46,526 nucleotides of DNA, taken from the NCBI GenBank assembly GCA_009841105.1, contig VXMM01000017.1, forward strand, positions 1-46,526, in the 5' to 3' direction. Under the pieces are notes generated by a model. The model made no database searches and was not told where the DNA came from. It saw only the letters and a list, made by a program, of their open reading frames with translations. A program made the translations under genes and the position numbers. This DNA comes from Acidimicrobiia bacterium (GTDB lineage Bacteria; Actinomycetota; Acidimicrobiia; Spongiisociales; Spongiisociaceae). Positions 19,427-27,720 of this stretch are shown here, piece by piece (position 1 is the first letter of the stretch; every line of letters begins with the position of its first letter).

Positions 19427-19432
19427 TATCCT
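19427..19432 (+). promoter_or_regulatory. candidate -10 box for argS
   Basis: TATCCT is 11 nt before the argS ATG, leaving room for a leader of only about 4 nt. The gene has no Shine-Dalgarno. It fits the leaderless or near-leaderless pattern of the window less tightly than alaS, gatC or ilvE. Confidence 0.35.
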
Positions 19433-19443
19433 GCCGGACTCGT

Positions 19444-21210
19444 ATGAGCCTTCTCTCCGATCTCACCGCGATCGTCACGGCCGGCTTCGTAGCCGCCGGA
19501 CTGGACGCCTCGTTCGGCGCAGTTCAGGTCTCTGATCGTCCCGATCTGGGCCAGTTCCAGTGCAACGGCGCGCTGAGTGCCGCCCGGAGCGCCGGACGTA
19601 GCCCGCGCGACATAGCCCGGCAGGTGGTGACGCAGATCGAGGGCGACCACCGGCTCGCGTCGGTGTCGATCGCCGGGCCCGGCTTCATCAACCTGACCGT
19701 TACCGGCCGGACCCTCGCCGGCTGCATGGACGCCATGGCGGGGGATGAGAGGCTGGGCGTGTCCCCGGTCGAGCACCCGCTCAAGGTGATAGTGGACTAT
19801 GCGGGGCCGAACGTCGCCAAGGCTATGCACGTCGGGCACCTCCGGGCAACCATCATCGGGGACACCGTCGCGCGCCTCTTCCGTTTCGCGGGACACGACG
19901 TGCTGGGAGACGTCCACTTCGGCGACTGGGGCCTCCAGATGGGCATGCTCATCGTGGCCACCCGCCGGCGCCGTCCGGACCTGGCGCACTTCTTCGACAG
20001 GTCCTACGAGGGTCCCTACGAGGAACCCGGCGCCTTGACCCTCGCCGATCTCCAGGAGTGGTATCCGGAGATGGCCCGCCAGGTTGCGGAGGACGAGGCT
20101 GTCGCCGCGGAAGCCCGGCAAGCCACCACCGATCTCCAGTCGGGCCGGCCCGGATACGTGGCGCTCTGGGAACACTTCGTCCGGGTGTCCCGCGCTTCCC
20201 AGGAGCGGGACTTCTCCGACCTGGGGGTCGAGTTCGACCTCTGGTACGGGGAGAGCACGGTCCGCGATCTGCTCCGACCGCTCGTGGACGAGGCTCTTGC
20301 CGGGGGAATTGCGGTCCGGTCCGACGGAGCGGTGGTGATCGAGGTAGGTCGGCCCGAAGACAAGGCCGAGATCACACCCCTCGTGCTCGAGACCTCCCAC
20401 GGCGCATTCCTGTACGGGACCACCGACGTGGCCACCATCCAGATGCGGGTCACGGAGTTGGGGGCGGAGCTGATCCTCTACGTTGTCGACGCTCGCCAGT
20501 CCTACCACCTCGAGCAGGTGTTCCGGGCCGCCCGCCGGGCCGGGGTATCCGGTCGGGCATCGATGGAGCACATCGGTTTCGGGACCATGAACGCGCCGGA
20601 TGGAACCCCCTTCAAGACGCGGGAGGGCGGCGTGCTCAGGTTGGGAGATCTGATCGAGATGGTCACGGACGCCGCCGCGGCCCGCCTGAAGGAGTCGGAC
20701 CTGGCAGCCCGATATTCCGGGGAGGAACGGGCCGTGATCGCTCGCCAGGTCGGGATCGCCGCGCTCAAGTTTGGCGACCTGGTCAACAACCGCACCTCCA
20801 ACTACGTCTTCGACCTGCGCCGGTTCACCGCGCTGGAAGGCAAGACCGGACCCTACTTGCAGATGGCGGCCGTGCGCATGGATTCGATCCTTGCCCGAGC
20901 TGATCGTCAGGGATTGGCGCCGGGCGCCGTCCTGCCGCCGCACCATGAAACAGAGACCAGGCTCGTGCTACGCCTCCTCCAGCTGCCCGAGGCGATCGAC
21001 CGGGCTTTGGAGTTGCGCGCCCCCAACCATCTGGCCGAGTTCGCCTACGAGGTTGCCGCCGACTTCAGCCGCTTCTACGAGGCCTGTCATATCCTGACCG
21101 AGCCCGATCCCGGACTGCAAGCCTCGTGGCTGGAAATGGTCCGGACCACCAGGCGGACGCTGGAGCTCCTGCTCGACCTGCTGGGCATAGAAGTTCCGGC
21201 TCGCATGTAG
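19444..21210 (+). CDS. argS: arginyl-tRNA synthetase
   Basis: This class I synthetase charges tRNA-Arg. The 588-residue product has the N-terminal Add1 domain, the HIGH-type signature MHVGHLRATIIGD, the FGDWGLQMG block, the degenerate KMSKS region FKTREGGVLRL typical of ArgRS, and a C-terminal DALR anticodon-binding domain with GPYLQMAAVR. The open frame extends upstream into the prepilin peptidase gene, but ATG 19444 gives the normal N-terminus and sits behind a TATCCT box. It is convergent with the membrane protein at 21251 (40-bp gap). Confidence 0.96.
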   Translation: MSLLSDLTAIVTAGFVAAGLDASFGAVQVSDRPDLGQFQCNGALSAARSAGRSPRDIARQVVTQIEGDHRLASVSIAGPGFINLTVTGRTLAGCMDAMAGDERLGVSPVEHPLKVIVDYAGPNVAKAMHVGHLRATIIGDTVARLFRFAGHDVLGDVHFGDWGLQMGMLIVATRRRRPDLAHFFDRSYEGPYEEPGALTLADLQEWYPEMARQVAEDEAVAAEARQATTDLQSGRPGYVALWEHFVRVSRASQERDFSDLGVEFDLWYGESTVRDLLRPLVDEALAGGIAVRSDGAVVIEVGRPEDKAEITPLVLETSHGAFLYGTTDVATIQMRVTELGAELILYVVDARQSYHLEQVFRAARRAGVSGRASMEHIGFGTMNAPDGTPFKTREGGVLRLGDLIEMVTDAAAARLKESDLAARYSGEERAVIARQVGIAALKFGDLVNNRTSNYVFDLRRFTALEGKTGPYLQMAAVRMDSILARADRQGLAPGAVLPPHHETETRLVLRLLQLPEAIDRALELRAPNHLAEFAYEVAADFSRFYEACHILTEPDPGLQASWLEMVRTTRRTLELLLDLLGIEVPARM

Positions 21211-21250
21211 AGGTTTGCCGCCGCCGGGTCCCCATCGCTCAGGCTTCGGC

Positions 21251-21889
21251 TCAGGCGCTCCGGTACTCCAGGATGACGAGGACCATCCAGGGCGCGTAGA
21301 GGAGGGACAGAAGGTTGGCCTCGATCCACGGGTAGCGGGGCGCGCCGTACCGGAGAGCCGGCCAGGCCAGCGCCACGGCGATCAGACCTGCCGGCCATAC
21401 CCGGCCGCCTACCACACCCAGATAGGTCGGCACGAGGTCGAACAGTTCGGAGAATCGGGTCAGAGTCGAGTTGGCCAGGTCTGCCAGCCGGCCGATGACC
21501 CATCTGCTGACCAGGATGGCCAGCATCCAGCCGACAAGTGTCTCCCACGGCTCGGCTTCCGCCCGCTGCCCGTAAAGCCCGAGTCCCCCCTCGGCGGCCA
21601 GGCCTGTCACCGCCGCTCCGAGCATCAGCACCGCCACCCCGACTGCCAGGACTTCGGACTCCGGTGGCGCCAGGTCCAGCGTGAGCAGGCCGAACCCACC
21701 CAGGGTCAACCCGATCCCCATTCCGACGAGCCCGGTGCCGATGACCGCCAGCACCACGGCGAGCACGGTCCGCAGCGAGTGCATGCCGATGGTTGCCGAC
21801 CGCCAGACCCTGGGTCCAGGCCGGAGAGTCGAGGGAAGCAGCTCCAAGAGGTTGCGTCGCCGCCGGTCGTATGGTGGGTAGTCGGTCAC
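21251..21889 (-). CDS. multi-pass membrane protein of unknown function, coupled to glcF
   Basis: I do not recognise this 212-residue protein. It has a short basic cytosolic N-terminus (DRRRRN) and five to six hydrophobic segments, with helices at about 40-60, 75-95, 125-140, 165-185 and 195-210, separated by short loops. The chosen GTG start (21889-21887) overlaps the glcF stop in a GTGA arrangement, so it is the last gene of the glcDEF operon and is probably translated with it. Position suggests a link to glycolate use or uptake, but it resembles no glycolate permease (GlcA/LctP) I know and is far shorter. Confidence 0.72.
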   Translation of the reverse strand: MTDYPPYDRRRRNLLELLPSTLRPGPRVWRSATIGMHSLRTVLAVVLAVIGTGLVGMGIGLTLGGFGLLTLDLAPPESEVLAVGVAVLMLGAAVTGLAAEGGLGLYGQRAEAEPWETLVGWMLAILVSRWVIGRLADLANSTLTRFSELFDLVPTYLGVVGGRVWPAGLIAVALAWPALRYGAPRYPWIEANLLSLLYAPWMVLVILEYRSA

Positions 21890-23133
21890 CGGACGGCTGC
21901 CCGCCTCTCGGCCCGCTGCAGTGCCTCCCAGTAGATCTCCACCGGATGAGCGACCCGGACCCCATGTCCGAGTTCGCTCAAGTAGGTACGCAGCTGGATC
22001 TCGCATCCCGGATTGGCGCTGGCTACGAGAGGGGCTCCGGTCGCTTGCACCTGGTCCGCCTTGGAGGAGCCCAACCGGCGCGACATCTCAGGCTCCAGCA
22101 CGCTGTAGATCCCCGCCGCGCCACAACATCGACCCTCCGGGTCGATCTCGACAACGGTAAGCCCGGCCGCGGCCAGGATTGCTCGCGGCTGCTCGGTGAT
22201 CCGCTGAACATGCCGGAGATGGCAGGGGTCCTGCACCGCCACCGTGCCGCCGTCAGCGCTCAATCGGGGGAGCGTTCCGTCTGCGATCGCCTCCGCCACC
22301 ACCTCGTTCACATCTACCACCCTGGTGGCAAGTTCCTCCCCGCCGTCAACCCAATGGTCGTACTCCTTCATGTGGGCCCCGCACCCGGCCGAGTTGACGA
22401 CTACCAGGTCCACACCTCGGAAGGCCGCCATGTTCGTGGAGGCCATCTTCCGGGTGTCGTCCGCCCAGCCGTCATGCGCGGCGAGCGCTCCGCAACAGGT
22501 CTGACCCCGGGGTGACACCACTTCCCATCCGGCTGCGGTTAGCAACTCGACGGTGGCGGTGTGTACGTCTCCGAACCAGGCGTCCATGACGCAACCGGCC
22601 AGGACGGCGGCCACCCCCCGTCTCTCCCCTTGAGCGGTCCGAGTCCTTCCCACGATCGAGGGAGGTCTCCCTCGCAGCGATCGCAGCCCTGCCAGGCTGC
22701 GCCGGATGCGGCGCGGGGCCAATCTGTCGAGCCTGGCTAATTGGGCGATCGAAACGGCCAGCGTCCCCAATCGAACCGCTATCCGGCTACGCAGCAGGCG
22801 GGCGGTCACCAGCCGCCGGAGCCGTCGGTCAACCCCCGACGTCTGGGCGGCTATCTCAGCCCTCGCGCCCTCCATGGCCCGGCCAAAGGGCACGAACGAT
22901 GGGCAAACGACCTCGCATGCGCGGCATTGCAGGCACGCACCCATGATCTCCTCGAAGCGCCGGTCTACAGGCCGCCCGGCGGCGACCGCCGACATCGCGG
23001 TCAGGCGCCCCCTCGGTGAGGCGGTCTCGAGTCCGGTCAGCCGGAAGGTCGGGCAGCTCGGCAGGCATAGCCCGCACTGGATGCATGAGGAGAGCTCGTC
23101 CTCTGTGGGCGCGTGATCGGTTACCCAACCCAT
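21886..23133 (-). CDS. glcF: glycolate oxidase iron-sulfur subunit GlcF
   Basis: GlcF carries electrons from the FAD subunits of glycolate dehydrogenase toward the quinone pool at the membrane. The 415-residue product has two 4Fe-4S ferredoxin motifs near the N-terminus (CIQCGLCLPSCP and CLQCRACEVVCP). Two cysteine-rich CCG domains follow (AVLAGCVMDAWFGDVH ... QTCCGALAAH; DPCHLRHVQR ... EGRCCGAAGIY), the family's usual layout. The ATG is 1 nt after the glcE stop, and the stop overlaps the next ORF. All metal-binding cysteines I expect are present. Confidence 0.94.
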   Translation of the reverse strand: MGWVTDHAPTEDELSSCIQCGLCLPSCPTFRLTGLETASPRGRLTAMSAVAAGRPVDRRFEEIMGACLQCRACEVVCPSFVPFGRAMEGARAEIAAQTSGVDRRLRRLVTARLLRSRIAVRLGTLAVSIAQLARLDRLAPRRIRRSLAGLRSLRGRPPSIVGRTRTAQGERRGVAAVLAGCVMDAWFGDVHTATVELLTAAGWEVVSPRGQTCCGALAAHDGWADDTRKMASTNMAAFRGVDLVVVNSAGCGAHMKEYDHWVDGGEELATRVVDVNEVVAEAIADGTLPRLSADGGTVAVQDPCHLRHVQRITEQPRAILAAAGLTVVEIDPEGRCCGAAGIYSVLEPEMSRRLGSSKADQVQATGAPLVASANPGCEIQLRTYLSELGHGVRVAHPVEIYWEALQRAERRAAVR

Positions 23134-23134
23134 G

Positions 23135-24217
23135 TCAGATACGGCCCGGCAGGATGCCCCGATTGATCCTGCGGCCGGGATCGAACAGGTTGACGATGCG
23201 CCGCTGGATCTCCATCGAGGGGGGCGGCGTTCCCCACGGGTCGAATGCCCGCACCATCGGTGCGGGTGCGTCCAGCATCACCAGAGCCCCTCCGAGGGAC
23301 TCGGCCCGGCGCCTCATTTCTTCGAGTTCCTCGAGGGCGACCTCGTCGGTGGCGACCATCACCTCTCCGACTCCGAACTGGGCCACGTAGTTCCAGGCCG
23401 GGTCGAGCCGATCGACGATCCCCCGCAAGGACGATGCCGGGGTCCGTACCGAGAAGCGAACCGCTCCGGACGGATGGCTGGGCCAGTTCAGGCCGGCGGC
23501 GGGTTCGGCGCCCAGCGCGGCCGCCTGGCCTGCCACCTCTTCAGGGGTGCCTCCGAGAAACACGGCAGCGCCATCCGGGGTCTCCAGCACGGCCAGAGGG
23601 CGATAGGCAATGTCGAGCGCCTCTTCGGCGGACTCCACGGGCACGGTTGCGGCCGCCTGGGGAACCGGCCACAACTTGAGGCAGACCCGGGCGATCAGGC
23701 CCATGGCTCCGAGTGAGCCGGTGGCTAGGCGAGGAATGTCGTACCCGGTCACGTTCTTGACCACGCGACCGCCGGCGGTGACTACCCGGCCGTCGCTGGA
23801 CACCAGGGTGATCTGCAGCACCCGGTCCCGGATCGGCCCGTACCGGTAACGCCGCCATCCGGACCGGGCGGTGGCGATCGCTCCGCCCACCGTTCCCGTT
23901 CCCGCGTGCTCGGTCAGCAGGGCGGTTTGGCCCTTCGACGCGAGCATCTCCTCGAGTTCTTCGACCAGGACCCCCGCTTCGACCACCACCGTCAGGTCGT
24001 CCGGCTCCCACGCCACCACGCGATCCAGCCGGGACGTGGACAGGATCATGTCGGAGGTCACCGGGTATCCGATGCCCCGGTGCGAGCCACCGCCCTGGAT
24101 GCGGATGCGGTCACCTCCGGCGGGCAGGTTGGCCATCATTCCGGCCGCCTCGTCGATGGTCTCCGGTGTGGCGGTCGATGGGCCCGAGTCTCCTTGGGAG
24201 GAGGCGGAGAGGTTCAC
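23135..24217 (-). CDS. glcE: glycolate oxidase FAD-binding subunit GlcE
   Basis: GlcE is the shorter FAD-domain partner of GlcD in glycolate dehydrogenase. The product has a PCMH-type FAD domain: RIQGGGSHRGIGYP, DLTVVVEAGVLVEELEEML, EHAGTGTVGGAIAT and RVVKNVTGYDIPRLATGSLG. I place the start at GTG 24217-24215, which overlaps the glcD stop (GTGA) and lies shortly behind GGAGGG. That gives 360 residues; the open frame continues upstream but only in antisense to no conserved sequence. The gene lies between glcD and glcF with overlaps or a 1-nt gap, so the complex is produced from one mRNA. Confidence 0.92.
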   Translation of the reverse strand: MNLSASSQGDSGPSTATPETIDEAAGMMANLPAGGDRIRIQGGGSHRGIGYPVTSDMILSTSRLDRVVAWEPDDLTVVVEAGVLVEELEEMLASKGQTALLTEHAGTGTVGGAIATARSGWRRYRYGPIRDRVLQITLVSSDGRVVTAGGRVVKNVTGYDIPRLATGSLGAMGLIARVCLKLWPVPQAAATVPVESAEEALDIAYRPLAVLETPDGAAVFLGGTPEEVAGQAAALGAEPAAGLNWPSHPSGAVRFSVRTPASSLRGIVDRLDPAWNYVAQFGVGEVMVATDEVALEELEEMRRRAESLGGALVMLDAPAPMVRAFDPWGTPPPSMEIQRRIVNLFDPGRRINRGILPGRI

Positions 24218-25641
24218 ACCCAAGCGCCCTCCGGCGGCGGCTGGCCGAAGTCGAAGCATCGTGAACCTTGTGGAACGATCTTGCCGGGGTTCAGCTTCCC
24301 GTCGGGATCGAGGGCCTCGCGGACGCGGGCCTGGGCATCGAGATCCATCTCATCGAAGACCAGATGCATGTAATCCCGCTTCTCCAAGCCGATGCCGTGC
24401 TCACCGGACAGCGAACCGCCGATGGCTACGCACAGCTCGATGAGGTCTTTCCCGGCCGCCTCCACCCGCTCCATGACCCCTGGGACGGAAGCATCGAACG
24501 ACATGAGCGGATGCAGGTTGCCGTCGCCCGCGTGGAAGACGTTCAGCATCGGGATGCCATGACGCTTCGAGATGGCGTAGGTCTGCTTTATGGCTTCGAC
24601 CAGCCGGGTCCGTGGCACCACCGTGTCGTGCAGGTAGTAGTCCGGGTTCATCTGGGCGATGGCGCCGAAGGCCGACTTGCGACCCAACCAGATCCGCTCA
24701 CGTTCGGCCTCGTCGGAGGCGATACGGATGACGGTGGCCTGATGGGAGGCGGCAAGCCGGCGTACCACCTCGGCCTCGGCGTCCACCGCTGACGGATGCC
24801 CTGTCACCTCGGCGATCAGCACCGCCGCCGCCTCGGTGGGGAAGCCGGCGTTGGCGAAGCGTTCCACCGCGATGGTCATCGGCTGGTCCATCATCTCGAG
24901 CGCCGCCGGGACAAGCCCGTTGGCGATGATCCCCGATACGGTGGCGGCCGCTTGTTCCACCTCGGGAAAGGCCAGGAGGATCGTGCGGGACGCAGGCGGG
25001 TTGGGCAGCAGGTTCACCAGGACGTCGGTGACAATGCCCAGCGTTCCCTCGGAGCCGACCATCAACCCGCGTACATCGAGCCCGATCGGGTCCGGCGCCG
25101 GACCGCCCACCACCACGATGTCGCCATCCGGCGTCACTATCTCCATCGCTAGCACGTGATTGACAGTGGTGCCCTCGGCCAGGCAGTGCGGCCCCCCCGA
25201 GTTGTTGGCCACGTTGCCTCCGATCGTGCACACCGACTGGGAGGATGGATCGGGCGCGTAGTGGAGCCCGAACGGCGTGGTGTGGACGCTGAGGTCCAGG
25301 TTGATGACCCCGGGTTGTACCCAGACGCACCGGTTCTCAACATCGAGGCGGCCGATCCGGTTCATGTTGGTGGTGACTAGGAGAACATGTGGTCCGGTGG
25401 TCACTGCCCCACCAGCCAGGCCGGTCCCAGACCCGCGCGGTACCACCGGTACGCCGTGACGACCAGCGAGGCGCATGATCGTGGCCACCTCATCGGTACT
25501 ACGGGGGAAGACCACCAGGCCGGGCTCGCCGCGTACCAGTCCGGCATCCTTGCCGAACACGTACAGGTCGAGCGGGTCGGAGGCCACCTGCTCGTCACCG
25601 AGTCGGCGACGGAGTTCGAGTTCAAGAGATCGCACGACCAT
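24214..25641 (-). CDS. glcD: glycolate oxidase FAD subunit GlcD
   Basis: GlcD is the catalytic flavoprotein that oxidises glycolate to glyoxylate. The 475-residue product has the FAD-binding PCMH block (VVPRGSGTGLAGGAV; QSVCTIGGNVANNSGGPH; GLMVGSEGTLGIVTDV) and the C-terminal cap with NVFHAGDGNLHP and LSGEHGIGLEKRDYM. The start is ATG 25641, only 3 nt after a TACTAT hexamer (25650-25645); GTG 25635 would suit a transcript starting near 25638. The glcDEF set implies use of glycolate, for example algal exudate. D-lactate dehydrogenase is the closest alternative, but the three-subunit operon favours glycolate. Confidence 0.93.
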   Translation of the reverse strand: MVVRSLELELRRRLGDEQVASDPLDLYVFGKDAGLVRGEPGLVVFPRSTDEVATIMRLAGRHGVPVVPRGSGTGLAGGAVTTGPHVLLVTTNMNRIGRLDVENRCVWVQPGVINLDLSVHTTPFGLHYAPDPSSQSVCTIGGNVANNSGGPHCLAEGTTVNHVLAMEIVTPDGDIVVVGGPAPDPIGLDVRGLMVGSEGTLGIVTDVLVNLLPNPPASRTILLAFPEVEQAAATVSGIIANGLVPAALEMMDQPMTIAVERFANAGFPTEAAAVLIAEVTGHPSAVDAEAEVVRRLAASHQATVIRIASDEAERERIWLGRKSAFGAIAQMNPDYYLHDTVVPRTRLVEAIKQTYAISKRHGIPMLNVFHAGDGNLHPLMSFDASVPGVMERVEAAGKDLIELCVAIGGSLSGEHGIGLEKRDYMHLVFDEMDLDAQARVREALDPDGKLNPGKIVPQGSRCFDFGQPPPEGAWV

Positions 25642-25644
25642 GTG

Positions 25645-25650
25645 ATAGTA
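25645..25650 (-). promoter_or_regulatory. candidate -10 box for the glcDEF operon
   Basis: TACTAT on the minus strand lies 3 nt before ATG 25641 and 9 nt before an in-frame GTG (25635). A CTGACA word sits 12 bp further upstream, too close for a normal -35. The divergent Nfu-like gene has TAACAT at 25681-25686, so both promoters share this 63-bp gap. Confidence 0.35.
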
Positions 25651-25704
25651 GTGGTTGCGGACTGTCAGGCAGGACGGGATTAACATCTCCGGCCAAGGAG
25701 GTCC

Positions 25705-25966
25705 GGTGCCGATCGTTCCCCAATACACCCCCAATCCCAACGCGCTGAAGTTCGGCGTCGGGGTGGAGGTGGGCGGTCCTCGTAGTTACGTGTCGTCCAA
25801 CGCTGCAGACGACCCCGTGGCCCGAGATCTGTTCGGGATCGAGGGGGTGATGAGCGTCTTCATGACCGCCGACTTCGTCACCGTCACCAAGAAACCCGAC
25901 GCCGACTGGTCCGACATCGACTCCGCGGTCACTGCCATCCTCGAGAGGCGCTTCCCGGACGCCTAG
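25705..25966 (+). CDS. stand-alone Nfu/NifU N-terminal-type domain protein
   Basis: This 86-residue protein matches the N-terminal domain of Nfu-type Fe-S scaffold proteins (TPNPNALKF near the N-terminus; VMSVFMTADFVTVTKK in the middle). It lacks the C-terminal CxxC domain that binds the cluster. Such single-domain forms occur in bacteria and may act in cluster transfer or protein interaction; I cannot assign a specific role. I chose GTG 25705, 3 nt after AAGGAGG, because it gives the canonical PxxxxYTPNPNALKF start. It is divergent from glcD. The GlcF Fe-S subunit nearby is a conceivable client, which is inference. Confidence 0.82.
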
Positions 25967-25989
25967 CCGGTATGCGCGCGGATGCCTGG

Positions 25990-26778
25990 TCAGCGCGTCA
26001 TCGGCCAGCCGATGCCGGCCGAGTCCACCACCCACACCATTTCGGTCTCCGGCATTGGAACCAACTCCGTCTCGGTCGGTGTGGCGATCTCGGGTAGCGA
26101 GAGGGCCCGTACCGCCCCATCCGGCTCCAACCGCAGGTCGACCTCTACTCGTTCCACGGGAAGCCTCCGGAATGCGGCCCCGTCTGGTGCCACCAGTCGG
26201 CGGATCATGACGAGGGCTCGGTAGGTGTCCGGTCCGGTCTGGGTGACTGCTCGGGTCCGGGTCCACTCGACATAGGACACGGTCTCGGCACTGGAGGGTT
26301 CAGGCGCCACTCCGTCGGGCAGTCGTAGGCCCGAAGCGGCCTGCACTCGATCGGTCCACACCTCGGATGGGTCGATGGTGAAGAACTCGAGCACCAGCCA
26401 CTCGGCCGTACCCGCCACCGTGCGCTCCGTACCTTCCCGGTCGACCGCCATGAGGTCGGCCTCCGAAAGCCGGGAGGTCACCTCGGGCTCGGCCAGGGAC
26501 ACGGTGGCCGGTACCGGTGCTTCCCGGTCAGCCACCGGCGGAAGGGTGGTCGTAGCCAGCGGCTCGGACGCGACGGAAACCGGGGTGACAGGCACTAGAT
26601 CCGGCCCTGAAGGCCGGTTGATCTGCCGGAAGACGACCATGCCCAGCACCACCACGATCAGGCCGGCCGCGACGCCGTAGATCAGAGTCTTGCGGTCGGG
26701 TTGGGGAGGGATGGTGAGCTGCTCCCACGGGAGGTGCTCGCTCACCTGGTCGTCGGTTGAAGGTGGAAGGTTTGGCAC
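25990..26778 (-). CDS. single-pass membrane-anchored protein of unknown function
   Basis: I do not recognise this family. With the GTG start at 26778 (behind a GAAAGGG run) the protein has 262 residues: a short Pro-rich cytosolic N-terminus, one helix (about 35-53, LIYGVAAGLIVVVLGMVVF), a Pro/Val/Thr-rich linker, and a ~180-residue exported domain with conserved-looking W/E/F residues. ATG 26817 would add 13 residues, and longer frames run into the divergent gene. The topology is inside N-terminus, outside C-terminus. It is transcribed divergently from 26930, which encodes a protein of similar architecture. Single TM plus linker plus soluble domain suggests an envelope role, but nothing more specific is supported. 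Confidence 0.68.
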   Translation of the reverse strand: MPNLPPSTDDQVSEHLPWEQLTIPPQPDRKTLIYGVAAGLIVVVLGMVVFRQINRPSGPDLVPVTPVSVASEPLATTTLPPVADREAPVPATVSLAEPEVTSRLSEADLMAVDREGTERTVAGTAEWLVLEFFTIDPSEVWTDRVQAASGLRLPDGVAPEPSSAETVSYVEWTRTRAVTQTGPDTYRALVMIRRLVAPDGAAFRRLPVERVEVDLRLEPDGAVRALSLPEIATPTETELVPMPETEMVWVVDSAGIGWPMTR

Positions 26779-26915
26779 GGGGCGGACCCTTTCGTTCCTC
26801 CCGGTGCCGACGAACATCGCGCCTGCCGGCAACATACCCGGAAGATCACGACATTTCCAGCGCGGCCGGATGCTGCGTCGGACATGGATGACCGGGAAAC
26901 CGGCCGCGTGCGGAC

Positions 26916-26921
26916 TAACGT
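26916..26921 (+). promoter_or_regulatory. candidate -10 box for the 26930 gene
   Basis: TAACGT lies 8 nt before ATG 26930, with no Shine-Dalgarno, matching the leaderless pattern seen at alaS and gatC. Confidence 0.38.
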
Positions 26922-26929
26922 TGTCCTCT

Positions 26930-27592
26930 ATGGTGTCCAACCCCGATCCCAGGCCCGGCCGCTGGGTATTGCCCTTGGTAGTCCTGGGAATGATCCTGTT
27001 CACCTGGGTTTGGGTCAACCGGCTGGAACCGCCCACCGTTGAGGGTACGGCCGCGATTTCGGGTACTGCTCCGTCCACGACCGCGACCTCGGCGGCCGCT
27101 GAGGACACCACCGCCGACGGCGACGAGACCGAGACCCCCGAGGACACCACCCCTACGACCCTCCTGCCGCCAGAGATCGAGGTGTACCTAACCAACCTGG
27201 GGGAGGACAAGGCCACGCTGGCTGCGCTGGTCGAGGAGCTGAACACCGTCAACGACGACTGGGAGAACCGGGACCAGACGGGCGTTAACTTCTCCGACAC
27301 GGAGGCCGCCATGGTTGCTGCCGCCGAGCGGGCCGTGGTCTTCAGCGAGGCGGTGGAGCTCCACCGGCCACCCGAGGACGTGGCGGGGTTGACCGACGCT
27401 CACCAGCGGGTCTACGAGTCGGCGGCCGCGGTAGCCGAAGCAGCCGCCAATGCCCTGGCAGGATTGAGAGCTCCTGACACGGGCGAACTCCGCCGCGCGG
27501 CCGTGGTGGAGTTCCGTGCCGCGGCGGCCAGCTTCGAGCAGCAGGTCGACCAGATCAGCGAGATCGTTCTGCAAGGCTTCGGGGCCGCCTGA
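26930..27592 (+). CDS. single-pass membrane protein with Thr/Ala-rich stalk, unknown function
   Basis: The 220-residue product has a short N-terminus, one transmembrane helix (about 13-30, WVLPLVVLGMILFTWVWV) and a low-complexity Thr/Ala/Glu/Asp stalk (about 40-80). A mostly alpha-helical Ala/Glu-rich C-terminal domain with long amphipathic stretches follows (EAAAAVAEAAANALAGL-like composition), possibly coiled coil. I chose ATG 26930, behind a TAACGT box, because upstream residues in the open frame look non-coding. No family is recognised. It is head-to-head with the other single-pass protein, and a hairpin follows at 27639-27651. Confidence 0.7.
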   Translation: MVSNPDPRPGRWVLPLVVLGMILFTWVWVNRLEPPTVEGTAAISGTAPSTTATSAAAEDTTADGDETETPEDTTPTTLLPPEIEVYLTNLGEDKATLAALVEELNTVNDDWENRDQTGVNFSDTEAAMVAAAERAVVFSEAVELHRPPEDVAGLTDAHQRVYESAAAVAEAAANALAGLRAPDTGELRRAAVVEFRAAAASFEQQVDQISEIVLQGFGAA

Positions 27593-27638
27593 GCCCCGGG
27601 TCTTCCATTCCCTCAATACACAGCTCAGGCGGATCCAT

Positions 27639-27651
27639 AGGCGGGCCGCCT
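27639..27651 (+). terminator. possible terminator hairpin after 26930 gene
   Basis: AGGCG / CGCCT form a 5-bp stem with a GGC loop. A pyrimidine-rich but interrupted run (CTTCGCCCTTCGTCTT) follows. It is placed 47 bp after the stop. Weak, but the best candidate in this gap. Confidence 0.32.
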
Positions 27652-27720
27652 CTTCGCCCTTCGTCTTATGGGAGCGGGCCGACTAACGACCCCCTTGAAA
27701 CCATGATCGGATAGCGATAT

